Source: Pseudorhodoferax sp. Leaf274
GTDB lineage: Bacteria; Pseudomonadota; Gammaproteobacteria; Burkholderiales; Burkholderiaceae_C
NCBI RefSeq assembly: GCF_001422445.1
Contig: NZ_LMNA01000004.1
Span: 127,227-191,226, forward strand
Direction of reading: 5' to 3'
Length of the DNA stretch: 64,000 nt
Positions 36,577-45,541 of this stretch are shown piece after piece (within the stretch, counting starts at the first letter, position 1; each line of letters opens with the position of its first letter). The notes under the pieces were generated by a model. The model worked only from the letters and a program-made list of their open reading frames with translations. It was not told where the DNA came from and ran no database searches. The position numbers and the translations under genes are program-made.

Positions 36577-38274
36577 ATGGACACCTCCGATGGCAGCCTC
36601 TGGCTCTACCGCAAGCTCGCCGCCTTCCGGCGCCTGAACTACCGCGCCAAGATCCTGCTGCTGGCCTTCATCGGCATCCACGTGCCGCTGATCGTGCTGG
36701 CGCTGTGGTACGTGTTCCGCAGCTCGGGCGACTGGCGCCTGCTGGCCGAGACGCTGGTCGTCACGCTCGTGGCCACGCTGCTGGGCACCGCGGCGACGCT
36801 GCTGGCGCTGGGCCACCTGCTGCGCCCGCTGGCGCTGACCTCGGGCGCGCTGCGCGCCTTCCGCGAAGGGCGCCGGCACGCGGCGCTGCCGGACGGCTTC
36901 ACCGACGAGGTCGGCACCCTGATGGCCGACACCCAGCAGACCCTGCAGGAACTGGGCGCGGCCCTGCACCGCCTGTCGTACATCGACGAGGCGTCCGACC
37001 TGCCCAACCGCAGGCACTTCGAGCAACAGGTGGCGCAGCGCATCGCCGGCGGGCAGCCGGTGGTGGTGGCGGCACTGCAGTTCGACAACCTGCCGCGCAT
37101 CGCCCACACCCTGGACGTGCGGCATGCCGAAGAGGCCATGCGGCAGATCGGCGCGCGGCTGCGCGAGCACGCCGAGTTTGGCGACCAGCTCTCGCGCATC
37201 GGCGCGCGCGCCTTCGGCTGCCTGGTCGGCGCCGGCGAAGGCGTGGCCGTGCGCGTGCGCGCGGGCCTGGCCAGCTGCGCGCAGGAATGCCCGGTCGGCG
37301 CCATCGTGGTGCACCCGGTGCTGCACGCCGGCCTGGCCGCGCATCCCGTGGACGCCACCGGGGCGGCGGCCCTCGTCGATGCGGCCATCTCCGCCGCCAG
37401 CCAAGCCAGTGCGCTGGCGCCCGTGGCGCTGCATTCGCCGCACGCCCGCGAGAACGCGCAGCAGCGCCTGCGGCTGGAGCACGAACTGCGCCGCGCGCTC
37501 CAGCACGACGAGTTCGAGCTGCACTTCCAACCCGTGGTGGACGTGCAGGCCGGGCGCACCGTCGGCGCCGAGGCCCTGCTGCGCTGGAACCATCCGGAGC
37601 GCGGCATGGTGCTGCCGCACGCCTTCATCGGCGCCGCCGAAGCCGCGGGCCTCATGGAGCCCTTGGGCCTGTGGGTGCTGCGCCAGGCCTGCGCGCAGCT
37701 GCAGGCGTGGAACACCGGCGGCCTGCCGGGCTTTCGACTGGCCATCAACGTGTCGGCCCGCCAGTTCCAGAATCCGGCGCTGAACCAGCTCGTGATCGAC
37801 ACCCTCGCCGGCTACCGCATCGCGCCGGACCAGCTGGAGATCGAGCTGACCGAGACGGCCGCCACCGCCGACCATGCGCACACCCGGCGCGTCTTCACGA
37901 AGCTGCGCGAGGCCGGCATCCGCATCGCCATCGACGACTTCGGCACCGGCTACGCCAGCATGAGCGCACTGCGCACGCTGCCCTTCGACAAGCTCAAGAT
38001 CGACCGCGAATTCGTCAGCGGCGTGCAGGGCCTGCGCCAGAACCAGGCCATCTGCAGCGCCCTGATCGAGCTGGCCAAGGGCCTGGACCTGCAGGTGGTG
38101 GCCGAAGGCGCGGAGACCGAACTGGAAGTGCGCGAGCTCGCCGGCCGCGGCTGCCAGCTGTTCCAGGGCTACTACTTCGCGCGGCCGGTGCCGGCCGGCG
38201 CGCTGTTGCACGCCATGGCCATGCCGACCGGCCCGGCACCGGGGAAGTCGCCCCTGCCGCGGCCGCTGCACTGA
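36577..38274 (+). CDS. Membrane EAL-domain c-di-GMP phosphodiesterase with degenerate GGDEF
   Basis: The 565-residue protein has transmembrane helices at about 26-47 and 57-82, a HAMP-like linker, a degenerate GGDEF domain (about 130-285) in which the active-site loop reads R-I-G-A-R-A-F-G, and a C-terminal EAL domain (about 295-550). The EAL motif is intact (A-E-A-L-L-R-W, Glu 332), and I-D-D-F-G-T-G-Y, K-I-D-R-E-F and V-A-E-G-A-E-T are present, so it should hydrolyse c-di-GMP to pGpG. The GGDEF part cannot make c-di-GMP and may instead bind GTP as a regulatory site. The start at 36577 follows the lhr gene by 94 bases. The short periplasmic loop suggests signal input through the membrane or a partner. 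Confidence 0.9.
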   Translation: MDTSDGSLWLYRKLAAFRRLNYRAKILLLAFIGIHVPLIVLALWYVFRSSGDWRLLAETLVVTLVATLLGTAATLLALGHLLRPLALTSGALRAFREGRRHAALPDGFTDEVGTLMADTQQTLQELGAALHRLSYIDEASDLPNRRHFEQQVAQRIAGGQPVVVAALQFDNLPRIAHTLDVRHAEEAMRQIGARLREHAEFGDQLSRIGARAFGCLVGAGEGVAVRVRAGLASCAQECPVGAIVVHPVLHAGLAAHPVDATGAAALVDAAISAASQASALAPVALHSPHARENAQQRLRLEHELRRALQHDEFELHFQPVVDVQAGRTVGAEALLRWNHPERGMVLPHAFIGAAEAAGLMEPLGLWVLRQACAQLQAWNTGGLPGFRLAINVSARQFQNPALNQLVIDTLAGYRIAPDQLEIELTETAATADHAHTRRVFTKLREAGIRIAIDDFGTGYASMSALRTLPFDKLKIDREFVSGVQGLRQNQAICSALIELAKGLDLQVVAEGAETELEVRELAGRGCQLFQGYYFARPVPAGALLHAMAMPTGPAPGKSPLPRPLH

Positions 38275-38328
38275 GCGGCCGCGGGCCACCGGGCGCGTCG
38301 CATCACGGTCGCAGCCACGGTCGCAGCG

Positions 38329-39276
38329 TTACGCGCGCCGCAGGTAGTCGACCACGGCGTCGCTCCAGGCCTCGGGCTGCTGGTCGACGATGTCGTGCGT
38401 GCCGCCTTGCAGCGCGTGGAACGCGAAGTCCGGCCGCGCGGCCGCGGCCCGCAGCGCCATCGGGTAGATGTCGTCGCCCGTGTTGGTCAGCACCATGGTC
38501 GGGTGCTGGATGCGGGGCAGCGCCGCGGCCTGGTCGTAGACGAACGCGCTGTCGTGGCCCCAGGTGTAGGGCCCCAGGCCCTGGTACTTCTCCACCACGA
38601 TGCGGGTGATGGTCTGCGGATCGGGGTCCGGCCCGTACATGCGCACGCGCATCTGGAAACTGGTCAGCAGGTGCGAGCCGTCCAGCTTGGGCTTGCCGCG
38701 CTCGTGGCTGCGGCCGATGTTGGCCAGGAACTTCTGCCGCTCCTCCTCGTTGACCGGGAACGGCCCGTTGAGGATGAGCCGCCGCACGCGCTTGGGAAAC
38801 TGCAGCGCGATCTCGGTCGCGCTGAGCGAGCCGGTGTGGTGGCCCAGCACGTCGACGCGCTCGATGCCCAGGTGGTCCAGCACCGCCACGAACGAGCTGG
38901 CCCACTCTTCGACGCGCGGCATCTTCGGCGTGGGATCGGAGAAGCCGAAACCCGGCGTGTCCACCGCGATGAAGCGCACGTTGCGCTGCACCAGCGGCTG
39001 GAAGGCGCGCTCGAACTGGCGAGCCGACGCGGGCGACTGGTGCAGCAGCAGCAGCGGCAGCTCGCCCGCCGGCGGCTTGACCAGGCCGACGGAGTCGTGG
39101 AAATGCACTAGGCCATGCGGCCCGCGGGCATAGCCGCGGCCCATGATGCCGGCGAACGGCACGGGGCGCGGGGCGGCGGCCGGGCCAGAGCCTGCGAGAT
39201 CTGCCGCACTGGCCGCGCCGGCCGCGACGGAAGCGACACAGGCGCTGGCGCCCAGAAAGCTCCTGCGGTTGTTCAT
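38329..39276 (-). CDS. Tat-exported alpha/beta-hydrolase-fold protein with altered nucleophile elbow
   Basis: The 315-residue protein has a twin-arginine signal (M-N-N-R-R-S-F-L-G-A ending around A-S-A-A-D, residue 26) and an alpha/beta-hydrolase core with H-Q-S-P-A-S-A (oxyanion region) at 79-85, V-D-T-P-G-F-G near 105-111 and a C-terminal G-G-T-H-D. The nucleophile elbow reads G-H-H-T-G (145-149), so the usual Ser, Cys or Asp is His. This either abolishes classical hydrolysis or marks a cofactor-free lyase/oxygenase-type relative. It lies downstream of the TonB receptor and monooxygenase genes on the same strand. The ATG at 39276 begins the Tat signal; another ATG nine codons upstream is possible. 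Confidence 0.85.
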   Translation of the reverse strand: MNNRRSFLGASACVASVAAGAASAADLAGSGPAAAPRPVPFAGIMGRGYARGPHGLVHFHDSVGLVKPPAGELPLLLLHQSPASARQFERAFQPLVQRNVRFIAVDTPGFGFSDPTPKMPRVEEWASSFVAVLDHLGIERVDVLGHHTGSLSATEIALQFPKRVRRLILNGPFPVNEEERQKFLANIGRSHERGKPKLDGSHLLTSFQMRVRMYGPDPDPQTITRIVVEKYQGLGPYTWGHDSAFVYDQAAALPRIQHPTMVLTNTGDDIYPMALRAAAARPDFAFHALQGGTHDIVDQQPEAWSDAVVDYLRRA

Positions 39277-39314
39277 GCCTTGGTCCTCGGGTCCGTTGGA
39301 CATCGCTCGGCGGA

Positions 39315-41801
39315 TCAGAACGTGTAGCGCATGCGGGCGCCGAAGCTGCGCTCGTCCTGCACGTTGACCAGCACGCCCTGCTGCGAGAAATTCGTCACCG
39401 GCGTCATGCTCAGGTCGACGATGCGCGATGCCGACGTCCAGCCGCGGTGGTTGAACACATTCTTGACGAACAGCTCGATGGAGAAGTTGTCCTTCTCGAA
39501 ACCCTGGCGCAGGTCGAAGCTGTTGTACGAGCCGACCTGGAAGAAGTTGTAGTCGGTGTCCCAGCGCTTGCCCACGAAGGTCACGTCGCCGCGCGTGAAG
39601 GCCTTCCATTCGTCGCTGAGCGTGTAGCGGTAGGTGATGTTGGCGGCTGCGGTCACGCTGGGCGTGCGCGCCAGGCTGTTGCCGTCGAAGTTCACGGCCG
39701 GGCGCGTCAGCACGGCATTGGTGGCGTCCACGCGGCTCCACTTGGCGCGCTTCACGTCGAGGTAGGCACCCATGGCCCACTGGCGCGAGAGCTGCGCATC
39801 CACCGCCAGTTCCAGGCCGGTCACGCGCGCCTCGTTGCCGATGGTCACGCCCGAGCCGGAGGCGGTGAAGGGGCAGGCCGCCGTGCCGACGGTCACGCCG
39901 CAGCTGGTCGGGTTGAAGACCGAGGTGCTGGACATGCGGTCCTTCCACGTCTGCGTGTAGATGGCCGCGGAATACTGCCAGCTGGGGTTCACGCGCTGCT
40001 TGATGCCCAGCTCCAGCGAGTCGAGCTTGGGCTGCTCCGTGAACTCCGAGATGTTCGGGTACAACGAGCGCAGGTAGGCCTTGCCGGCCGCGCTGGCGTT
40101 GATGTAGCCGCTGTTGGCCGACAGCGGCTGAACGCCGCGCGCCGCGCTGATGTAGGTCGACATGCTCTCGATGGGCTTGAAGCGCAACGTCAGGCGCGGC
40201 AGCAGGTTCTTGGCGGTGTTGTCCGTCTTCAGGCCTGCAGGAGAGGTGAACTCCACCGTGTCCTTCTGGTAGCGTGCCTCGCCCGTCAGCGTCCAGCGCT
40301 CGTTGAAGTCGTATTCGGCCGAACCGTACACCGCCGGCACCGACGAGCTCACGTTCTGGTAGTTGCCCGTGCCGATGGCCGGCGTGGTCTGGCCCAGCGC
40401 CATGCTCATGTCGATCTGCTGGAGCTGGAAGGTGGAGCGGAAGTAGCTGGCGCCCAGCGTGCCGCGCAGCGGCGAGCGCGGGTTGGTCGACAGGCGTGCG
40501 TCCACCGTCAGGTCCTTGCTCAGCATCGACTGCTGCGCGAGGAAGTTGGAGGCCTTGCTGCGGTCCACGTCGTAGATGCTGCTGGAGTAGGACTCGTTGA
40601 AGCCGGCGTTCAGCGCCAGGTCCATCTGGTGGGGCAGCTCGACGCCGCCCTGCGCCGACACGCGCTTGATCTCGCGCAGCAGGCCGGTGTGGTCCAGCTT
40701 CGGCGCCTTGGCCAGGAACGGTTCGTTCAGCGCGTTGTCGACCATCGCGGCCACCGCGTTGGCGGGGATGGCGGTGTTGGCATCGAACACACGCGAGCCC
40801 ACGGTGCCGTAAGAAGGCAGTCCGCCGCAGAAGTACGCCACGCTCGGCGTGAAGTTCACCGGGTTTCCGGCGGCGTCGTTGCCGGTGTAGGTGCGGCCCT
40901 GGCAGCTGGTGTTGCCTGCGGCAGGGATCAGGCCGGTGGCGGGGGTGGAATCCTCGTCGCGCTGGTAGTGCGCGCGCAGGCGCACCCACGACTTGTCGGT
41001 CGGCGTCAGGTACAGCGTGCCGCTGACGAAGCGGGTCTCTTCCTCGCCCAGCGCACCGCCGTCGGTGGCGCGGAACTGCGCGGCCTTGTTGCGGCTACCG
41101 AAGGACAGGCGGCCGTTCAGCACGTCGGTCTTGATCGGCCCTTCGATGGTGGCATCCAGGTCCTTGGAGCCCCGGTTGTCGACGGTGGTGTTGACCGCTC
41201 CGCCCAGTTCGGACGAGGGATTGCGGGTGATGAAGTTCACCGCGCCGCCGAAGGTGCTGCGGCCGAAGAAGGCGTTCTGCGGGCCCTTGAGCACCTCCAC
41301 GCGCGCCACGTCGGTCATGCCGATGCTGGCCACGCCGCCGGAGATGAAGATGCCATCGATGAAGACACCGCCCGAGTTCTCCCAAGGGAAGTTCAGCTCG
41401 CCCTGCAGGCCGCGGAAGGTGGTCACGCCGGTGGAGCGGCCCTGCGCGCCGGAGCCCTGCGACGAGCTGAAGTTGAAGCCGGTCTGCGCGGCCAGGTCCT
41501 TCACCTCGGTGATGCCGCCGGCGCGCAGCTCCTTGTCCGACAGCGACTGCATGGAGATCGGCACCTCCAGCATCTTCTCGTTGCGCTTGCGCGCCGTCAC
41601 GCTGACGGTAGGCAGCGCGTTGGACGTGGCCGTCTCGGGTGGCGTTTCGGCAGCGGCCGGGGAGGTGCTGGCTTCCACGGGGACAGGCGCTTGCACCTGT
41701 GCGATGGCCGAGCTCGCGAACATCGCGCAGGCCATGGCGACGGCGGTGGGCACCAGACGGTGCGGGCGACGCACAGCGTCTGGAAGTTGAGAGGTCTTCA
41801 T
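39315..41801 (-). CDS. TonB-dependent outer-membrane receptor
   Basis: The 828-residue protein has a signal peptide (cleavage near A-I-A-Q, residue 35), a short TonB-box region (L-P-T-V-S-V-T-A), a plug domain (about 75-190) with V-E-V-L-K-G-P-Q-N-A-F-F-G-R, and a beta-barrel ending in Y-T-F, the normal C-terminal aromatic. It resembles catabolic rather than siderophore receptors (F-G-G-A-V-N-F-I-T-R-N-P), a class often used for plant-derived or aromatic compounds. GGAG lies eight bases upstream of the ATG at 41801. Co-directional genes are the FAD monooxygenase before it and the His-elbow hydrolase after it. Predicted role: energised uptake of the substrate of the catabolic island. Confidence 0.92.
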   Translation of the reverse strand: MKTSQLPDAVRRPHRLVPTAVAMACAMFASSAIAQVQAPVPVEASTSPAAAETPPETATSNALPTVSVTARKRNEKMLEVPISMQSLSDKELRAGGITEVKDLAAQTGFNFSSSQGSGAQGRSTGVTTFRGLQGELNFPWENSGGVFIDGIFISGGVASIGMTDVARVEVLKGPQNAFFGRSTFGGAVNFITRNPSSELGGAVNTTVDNRGSKDLDATIEGPIKTDVLNGRLSFGSRNKAAQFRATDGGALGEEETRFVSGTLYLTPTDKSWVRLRAHYQRDEDSTPATGLIPAAGNTSCQGRTYTGNDAAGNPVNFTPSVAYFCGGLPSYGTVGSRVFDANTAIPANAVAAMVDNALNEPFLAKAPKLDHTGLLREIKRVSAQGGVELPHQMDLALNAGFNESYSSSIYDVDRSKASNFLAQQSMLSKDLTVDARLSTNPRSPLRGTLGASYFRSTFQLQQIDMSMALGQTTPAIGTGNYQNVSSSVPAVYGSAEYDFNERWTLTGEARYQKDTVEFTSPAGLKTDNTAKNLLPRLTLRFKPIESMSTYISAARGVQPLSANSGYINASAAGKAYLRSLYPNISEFTEQPKLDSLELGIKQRVNPSWQYSAAIYTQTWKDRMSSTSVFNPTSCGVTVGTAACPFTASGSGVTIGNEARVTGLELAVDAQLSRQWAMGAYLDVKRAKWSRVDATNAVLTRPAVNFDGNSLARTPSVTAAANITYRYTLSDEWKAFTRGDVTFVGKRWDTDYNFFQVGSYNSFDLRQGFEKDNFSIELFVKNVFNHRGWTSASRIVDLSMTPVTNFSQQGVLVNVQDERSFGARMRYTF

Positions 41802-41971
41802 GCTGAAAACTCCGGGCAGTGGTGGGTGTGGGGCCGAGGTGATCGCCGGCATCCGGGGGTGCCGTGGCGGGGTCTGGTGCGAATATCTGCGAGACATGCG
41901 CCGGCACGCGGGTCGCAGTTGGGCCGAAGTCGGCAGGTGAACACGCGGGCGGTGCGGGCGGCGTTTGTCAC

Positions 41972-41987
41972 AGCCGCGCGCGCGGCT
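41972..41987 (-). terminator. GC palindrome at the end of the monooxygenase gene
   Basis: A perfect 16-base palindrome (AGCCGCGCGCGCGGCT) overlaps the monooxygenase stop codon region and precedes the 184-base gap to the TonB receptor gene. It has no T tract on the minus strand, so it may attenuate rather than end transcription. Confidence 0.3.
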
Positions 41988-43191
41988 ACTGGATGGCGGC
42001 GGCCTGCTCCAGGCTCGTGAACATGGCCTGCTTGAGCAGGTAGGCGCGGCGCGCGGCGCGGTCCTTCATGAGCCTGCCCAGCGCGTCGGCACGCTCGGCG
42101 CGGGCGCTGGCCCAGCCATCGCGCATCAGGCGTGTGCTCTCGATGGTCTGGGCCTGCACGAAGTCGCGTGTGATGGTCTGGCGCTGGCGCTCGTACAACG
42201 CGGTCTGCTGCGCGGCGTCCGCGCCGTGGCGCAGCACCTGCACCAGCTTGTCGCAGGCGTTGATGGCGTCGTGCACGCCGCTGTTCATCCCGAAGCCGCC
42301 CATCGGGCTGTTCAGGTGCACGGCATCGCCGGCCAGCAGGATGCGGCCCACCGCGAAGCGCTCGCACACGCGCTGGTGCACGCGGTAGATCGTGCGGTGC
42401 CGGGTGGCCACGTCGCAGTCGCGGCCCAGCATGCGGCCGAAGACGCCGTTCTTGTAGTCCTCCGAGACCAGCTGCGCGTCGCTGAACCCGGCCGGCGCAG
42501 GCACCAGGACGCGCCACATCCCGGGCACCCGCAGCACCACCATCCACTCCTTCGGATCGGAGATGTAATTGACGTGGCTCAGGTTGTCGAAGGCCTCCTC
42601 GATCGGGTGCTCGGTCGAGAAGCAGACGAAGCGGTCGTCGTAGGTGAAGCCGGGGAACTGCAGCCCCAGCACCTTGCGCACCACGCTGCTGGCGCCGTCG
42701 GTGGCCAGCAGATGGCGCGCGCGCCAGCGCTCGACCGCGTTGGCGCTCTCGACATAGGCCGTCACGCCCTCCTCGTCCTGCTCGACGAACAGAACGCGCT
42801 GGCCCTGCAGCACCGTGGCACTGGGCTCGCCCTGCACCTGCTCGACGATGCTGGCCGTCACCCGGTGCTGCTCGCACTGGATGCGGTAGGGAAAGCGGGT
42901 GCGGTCGGCGATCTCGGTCAGGTCGAACTCGAACACGTCGCCGCTCTGGCGGTCGCGGTACTGGTAGACCGGCGCCTTCAGCCCCTGGCCGAACAGCGTG
43001 CCGGCGGCACCCAGGTCGTCCAGGATTTCCAGCGTCGGCGCGTGGTAGGTGGATGCACGCAGGTCGGTCGCGGAGCTGGCCAGGGGTTCGATGGCCGTGA
43101 CCGCAATGCCGCGGCGGGCCAATGACAGCGCGGCCGTGGCGCCAACCGGCCCCAGGCCGGCGACCAACACCTCGGTGTGGTGGGTGATCAT
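41986..43191 (-). CDS. FAD-dependent aromatic-ring monooxygenase (PHBH fold)
   Basis: The 401-residue flavoprotein has the Rossmann fingerprint G-L-G-P-V-G-A-T-A-A near residues 11-20, a G-D-A-V-H-L-N-S-P-M-G-G-F-G-M-N motif near 275-290 that binds the FAD ribityl and pyrophosphate, and A-T-D-G-A-S-S-V-V-R near 155. It belongs to the UbiH/MhpA-like single-component hydroxylases, which use NAD(P)H and oxygen to hydroxylate aromatic or heteroaromatic substrates. The start at 43191 (M-I-T-H-H-T-E-V) is the normal family N-terminus; upstream codons are open but unlike the family. It is the first gene of a minus-strand unit and divergent from the cytochrome-amidohydrolase operon. Confidence 0.9.
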   Translation of the reverse strand: MITHHTEVLVAGLGPVGATAALSLARRGIAVTAIEPLASSATDLRASTYHAPTLEILDDLGAAGTLFGQGLKAPVYQYRDRQSGDVFEFDLTEIADRTRFPYRIQCEQHRVTASIVEQVQGEPSATVLQGQRVLFVEQDEEGVTAYVESANAVERWRARHLLATDGASSVVRKVLGLQFPGFTYDDRFVCFSTEHPIEEAFDNLSHVNYISDPKEWMVVLRVPGMWRVLVPAPAGFSDAQLVSEDYKNGVFGRMLGRDCDVATRHRTIYRVHQRVCERFAVGRILLAGDAVHLNSPMGGFGMNSGVHDAINACDKLVQVLRHGADAAQQTALYERQRQTITRDFVQAQTIESTRLMRDGWASARAERADALGRLMKDRAARRAYLLKQAMFTSLEQAAAIQ

Positions 43192-43411
43192 GATGAATGG
43201 ATGCCTGAGGCAGAACGAGGGAGCGCGCATCCTCACCGTGGGCCGGCGCCGCCATCGCATCAGCCCGCGCCGGCGTCCATCTGGTGGATACGCCGGCCCG
43301 CCCACTGCCGCAGGGCGAACACGGCCGCATTCCGCCGTGCACCGCGCACACCCCCCACCTAGCATCTCCCGCAGACCGTGGCGCCCGCCACATCAACGAA
43401 AGGGACCGGAC
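43192..43411. promoter_or_regulatory. Divergent promoter region of the catabolic island
   Basis: These 220 bases separate the minus-strand monooxygenase unit from the plus-strand cytochrome/amidohydrolase unit and must hold both promoters. AGGGACC precedes the cytochrome start. I see no strong palindrome or convincing -35/-10 pair in it. Confidence 0.4.
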
Positions 43412-43807
43412 ATGCAGATCAATTGGGGGCGGATGCTCTGGACAGCGCCGGCGGCGTGGCTGCTCGCAGGCGCGGCCTGGTCGCAGGGCGCACCAGCGGC
43501 CGCGAGCGTGGACATGGGCAAGCGCCTGTTCATGCGCTGCGCGGCCTGCCACGAGGCCAAGGCCGGCGGCCCCGCCAAGATGGGGCCGCACCTGCAGGAC
43601 CTGATCGGCCGCCCGGCAGGCGGGCTGCCCAACTACGGCTACTCCGCCGCCATGAAGTCCAAGAAGTTCGTCTGGGACGAGGCGCAGCTGCACGCCTGGC
43701 TCGCCCGGCCGACGGCCGTGGTGCCCGGCACGACGATGGCGTTCATGGGCATGCCCGACGCGGCCGAACGCCAGGCGCTCATCGACTACATGCGCACGCT
43801 CAAGTAG
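43412..43807 (+). CDS. Periplasmic class I cytochrome c
   Basis: This 131-residue exported protein has a signal peptide (cleavage near A-W-S-Q, residue 25) and one haem-binding motif C-A-A-C-H around residue 47, with the distal Met in G-T-T-M-A-F-M-G-M near 112. The size and the R-C-A-A-C-H-E-A-K start resemble small cytochromes c2 or c550. It begins a plus-strand group. Because the island also encodes an IorAB-type molybdenum hydroxylase without a flavin subunit, this cytochrome is a candidate electron acceptor. That partnership is inference, since the hydroxylase genes are 11 kb away. Confidence 0.9.
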   Translation: MQINWGRMLWTAPAAWLLAGAAWSQGAPAAASVDMGKRLFMRCAACHEAKAGGPAKMGPHLQDLIGRPAGGLPNYGYSAAMKSKKFVWDEAQLHAWLARPTAVVPGTTMAFMGMPDAAERQALIDYMRTLK

Positions 43808-43938
43808 GGCCGCGCAGGCCCTCTGTCCGCAGGCCGATCAGCCGGCCGATCGCCGTGGCCGGCGCCGCGCCGCCGACCTATGGTGGGCAAAGGGCGCAGG
43901 CCTGCCGACCGGCAAGGCACTTTCCCCTGGAGCCACGC

Positions 43939-44625
43939 ATGGAAACATCCGACAAGACAGCCCGCCAGATCTGGGCCGACATCAAGGCCAACCCGCAGCG
44001 CGCCCGCTTCGGCTACGGCCGCAAGGCGGTGCTGGTGAACATCGACTTTCAGTGCGCCTACACGCGCGTCGACGAGTTCAAGACAGCGTATGAGACCGAC
44101 CCGCGCCAGATCGAGCATGTGAACGCACTGGCCAGGCGCTTCCGAGCGCTCGGGTGGCCGGTGGTCTGGACGCATGTGGCCTACGCCGAGTCAGGCGAGG
44201 ATGCCGGCGTCTGGGGCACGCGCACCGACACGCCCGACTCGCTGCAGAACATCAAGCACGGCTCGCGCCGGGCAGCCTTCGACGCGCGTTGCGAGATCCA
44301 GACCGGCGCCCACGGGCGCGACCTGGTCTACAGCAAGCGCATGCCCTCGCCGTTCTTCGAGACGCCGCTCCAGTCGCTGCTGGTCTGGCACCAGGTCGAC
44401 ACGGTGGTCATCACCGGCGGATCGACCTCGGGCTGCGTGCGCGCCGCGGCGGTGGATTCGCTCTCGCGCGGATACCGCACCATCGTGCCCGAGCAGTGCG
44501 TGGCCGACAAGCACGAGTCCTACCACTTCGCCAACCTGACCGACCTGATGCTCAAGTACGCCGACGTCGTCGACGTCGCCGAGACGCTGGGCTGGCTCGA
44601 CGAACGGGCGCAGGAGTCCGCATGA
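43939..44625 (+). CDS. Isochorismatase-family amidohydrolase (cysteine hydrolase)
   Basis: The 228-residue protein has the catalytic triad of the isochorismatase-like hydrolases: Asp 36 in V-N-I-D-F-Q, Lys 133 in Y-S-K-R-M-P-S and Cys 166 in G-G-S-T-S-G-C-V-R, with the cis-peptide context before Cys. This form matches N-carbamoylsarcosine amidase, maleamate amidohydrolase (NicF) and RutB-like enzymes rather than true isochorismatases. It probably releases ammonia or carbamate from a linear amide formed after ring opening. Its stop overlaps the start of the first deacetylase-like gene (ATGA), so their actions are probably consecutive. Confidence 0.9.
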   Translation: METSDKTARQIWADIKANPQRARFGYGRKAVLVNIDFQCAYTRVDEFKTAYETDPRQIEHVNALARRFRALGWPVVWTHVAYAESGEDAGVWGTRTDTPDSLQNIKHGSRRAAFDARCEIQTGAHGRDLVYSKRMPSPFFETPLQSLLVWHQVDTVVITGGSTSGCVRAAAVDSLSRGYRTIVPEQCVADKHESYHFANLTDLMLKYADVVDVAETLGWLDERAQESA

Positions 44626-45539
44626 AAGCCGACACCGGCCACTACGACCACTGGCCCTACCACGGCCGGCCGAAGATCGGCTGGCCCGGTGGCGCGCGCG
44701 TGGCCTTCTGGGTGGCGCCCAACATCGAGTTCTACGAACTGGCGCCGCCCGCCAACCCGGCGCGCGCGGCCTGGCCGCATCCCTCGCCCGCGGTGCCCGG
44801 CTACTCGATCCGCGACTACGGCAACCGCGTGGGCCACATGCGCCAGATGCAGCTGCTCGACAAGTACGGCGTGCGCGGCTCGATCTCGCTTTCCACCGCG
44901 CTGTGCACGCACCACCCGGAGATCGTCCGCATGTGCCGCGAGCGCGACTGGGAGTTCTTCAGCCACGGCATCTACAACACGCGCTACACCTACGGCATGT
45001 CCGAGGCGCAGGAGCGCGCGATGATCCGCGAATCCATCGAGACCATCGCCGAGCACACCGGCCGCACGCCCGCGGGCTACCTCGCGCCGGCCCTGTCGCA
45101 CAGCGAGCACACGCTGGACCTGTTCGCCGAGCTCGGCGGCACCTACACCTGCGACCTGTTCCACGACGACCAGCCCACGCCGCTGCGCGTGCGCGGGGGC
45201 CAGCGCTTCGTCTCGGTGCCCTACTCGCTGGAATTGAACGACACCATCGCCTACGTGGTGAACAAGGTCGAGCCGCGCCGCTACGGGCAGATGATCAAGG
45301 ACAGCTTCGACCGCCTGTACGCCGAGGGCGCCGAGTCCGGCACGGTGATGTGCATCCCCACGCACAACTACCAGGTGAGCTGCCCGCACCGGCTCAAGGC
45401 CTTCGAGGATGCGCTGGCTTACATCACCGGCCACCCCGACGTGTGGGTGACCACCGGCCGCGAGATCGCCGAGCACTTCCTCGCGCACCACCACGACGCC
45501 GCGCTGGCCGACATCGCGCGCCAGAACGGAGGCGCCTGA
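44622..45539 (+). CDS. Polysaccharide-deacetylase-fold protein, PuuE-like (copy 1)
   Basis: The 305-residue cytoplasmic protein has the NodB/PuuE-type barrel. The N-terminal metal motif is altered to V-A-P-N-I-E-F-Y-E (residues about 33-41), F-S-H-G-I-Y-N-T-R near 105 keeps a metal His, and P-T-H-N-Y near 250 and S-I-R-D-Y-G-N-R-V-G near 62 are conserved. Such PuuE-like proteins include cofactor-free or metal-dependent cyclic-amide hydrolases (for example allantoinase-type) rather than chitin deacetylases. No signal peptide is present. It overlaps the amidohydrolase gene and is followed after two bases by a second, diverged copy. Likely role: opening or processing an amide ring. Confidence 0.82.
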   Translation: MKADTGHYDHWPYHGRPKIGWPGGARVAFWVAPNIEFYELAPPANPARAAWPHPSPAVPGYSIRDYGNRVGHMRQMQLLDKYGVRGSISLSTALCTHHPEIVRMCRERDWEFFSHGIYNTRYTYGMSEAQERAMIRESIETIAEHTGRTPAGYLAPALSHSEHTLDLFAELGGTYTCDLFHDDQPTPLRVRGGQRFVSVPYSLELNDTIAYVVNKVEPRRYGQMIKDSFDRLYAEGAESGTVMCIPTHNYQVSCPHRLKAFEDALAYITGHPDVWVTTGREIAEHFLAHHHDAALADIARQNGGA

Positions 45540-45541
45540 CC

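Noticed and set aside
43939-44625. RutB of a pyrimidine (rut) operon
   Set aside because: No RutA flavin monooxygenase, RutC, RutD or RutF gene is nearby; the flavin enzyme here is of the PHBH type.
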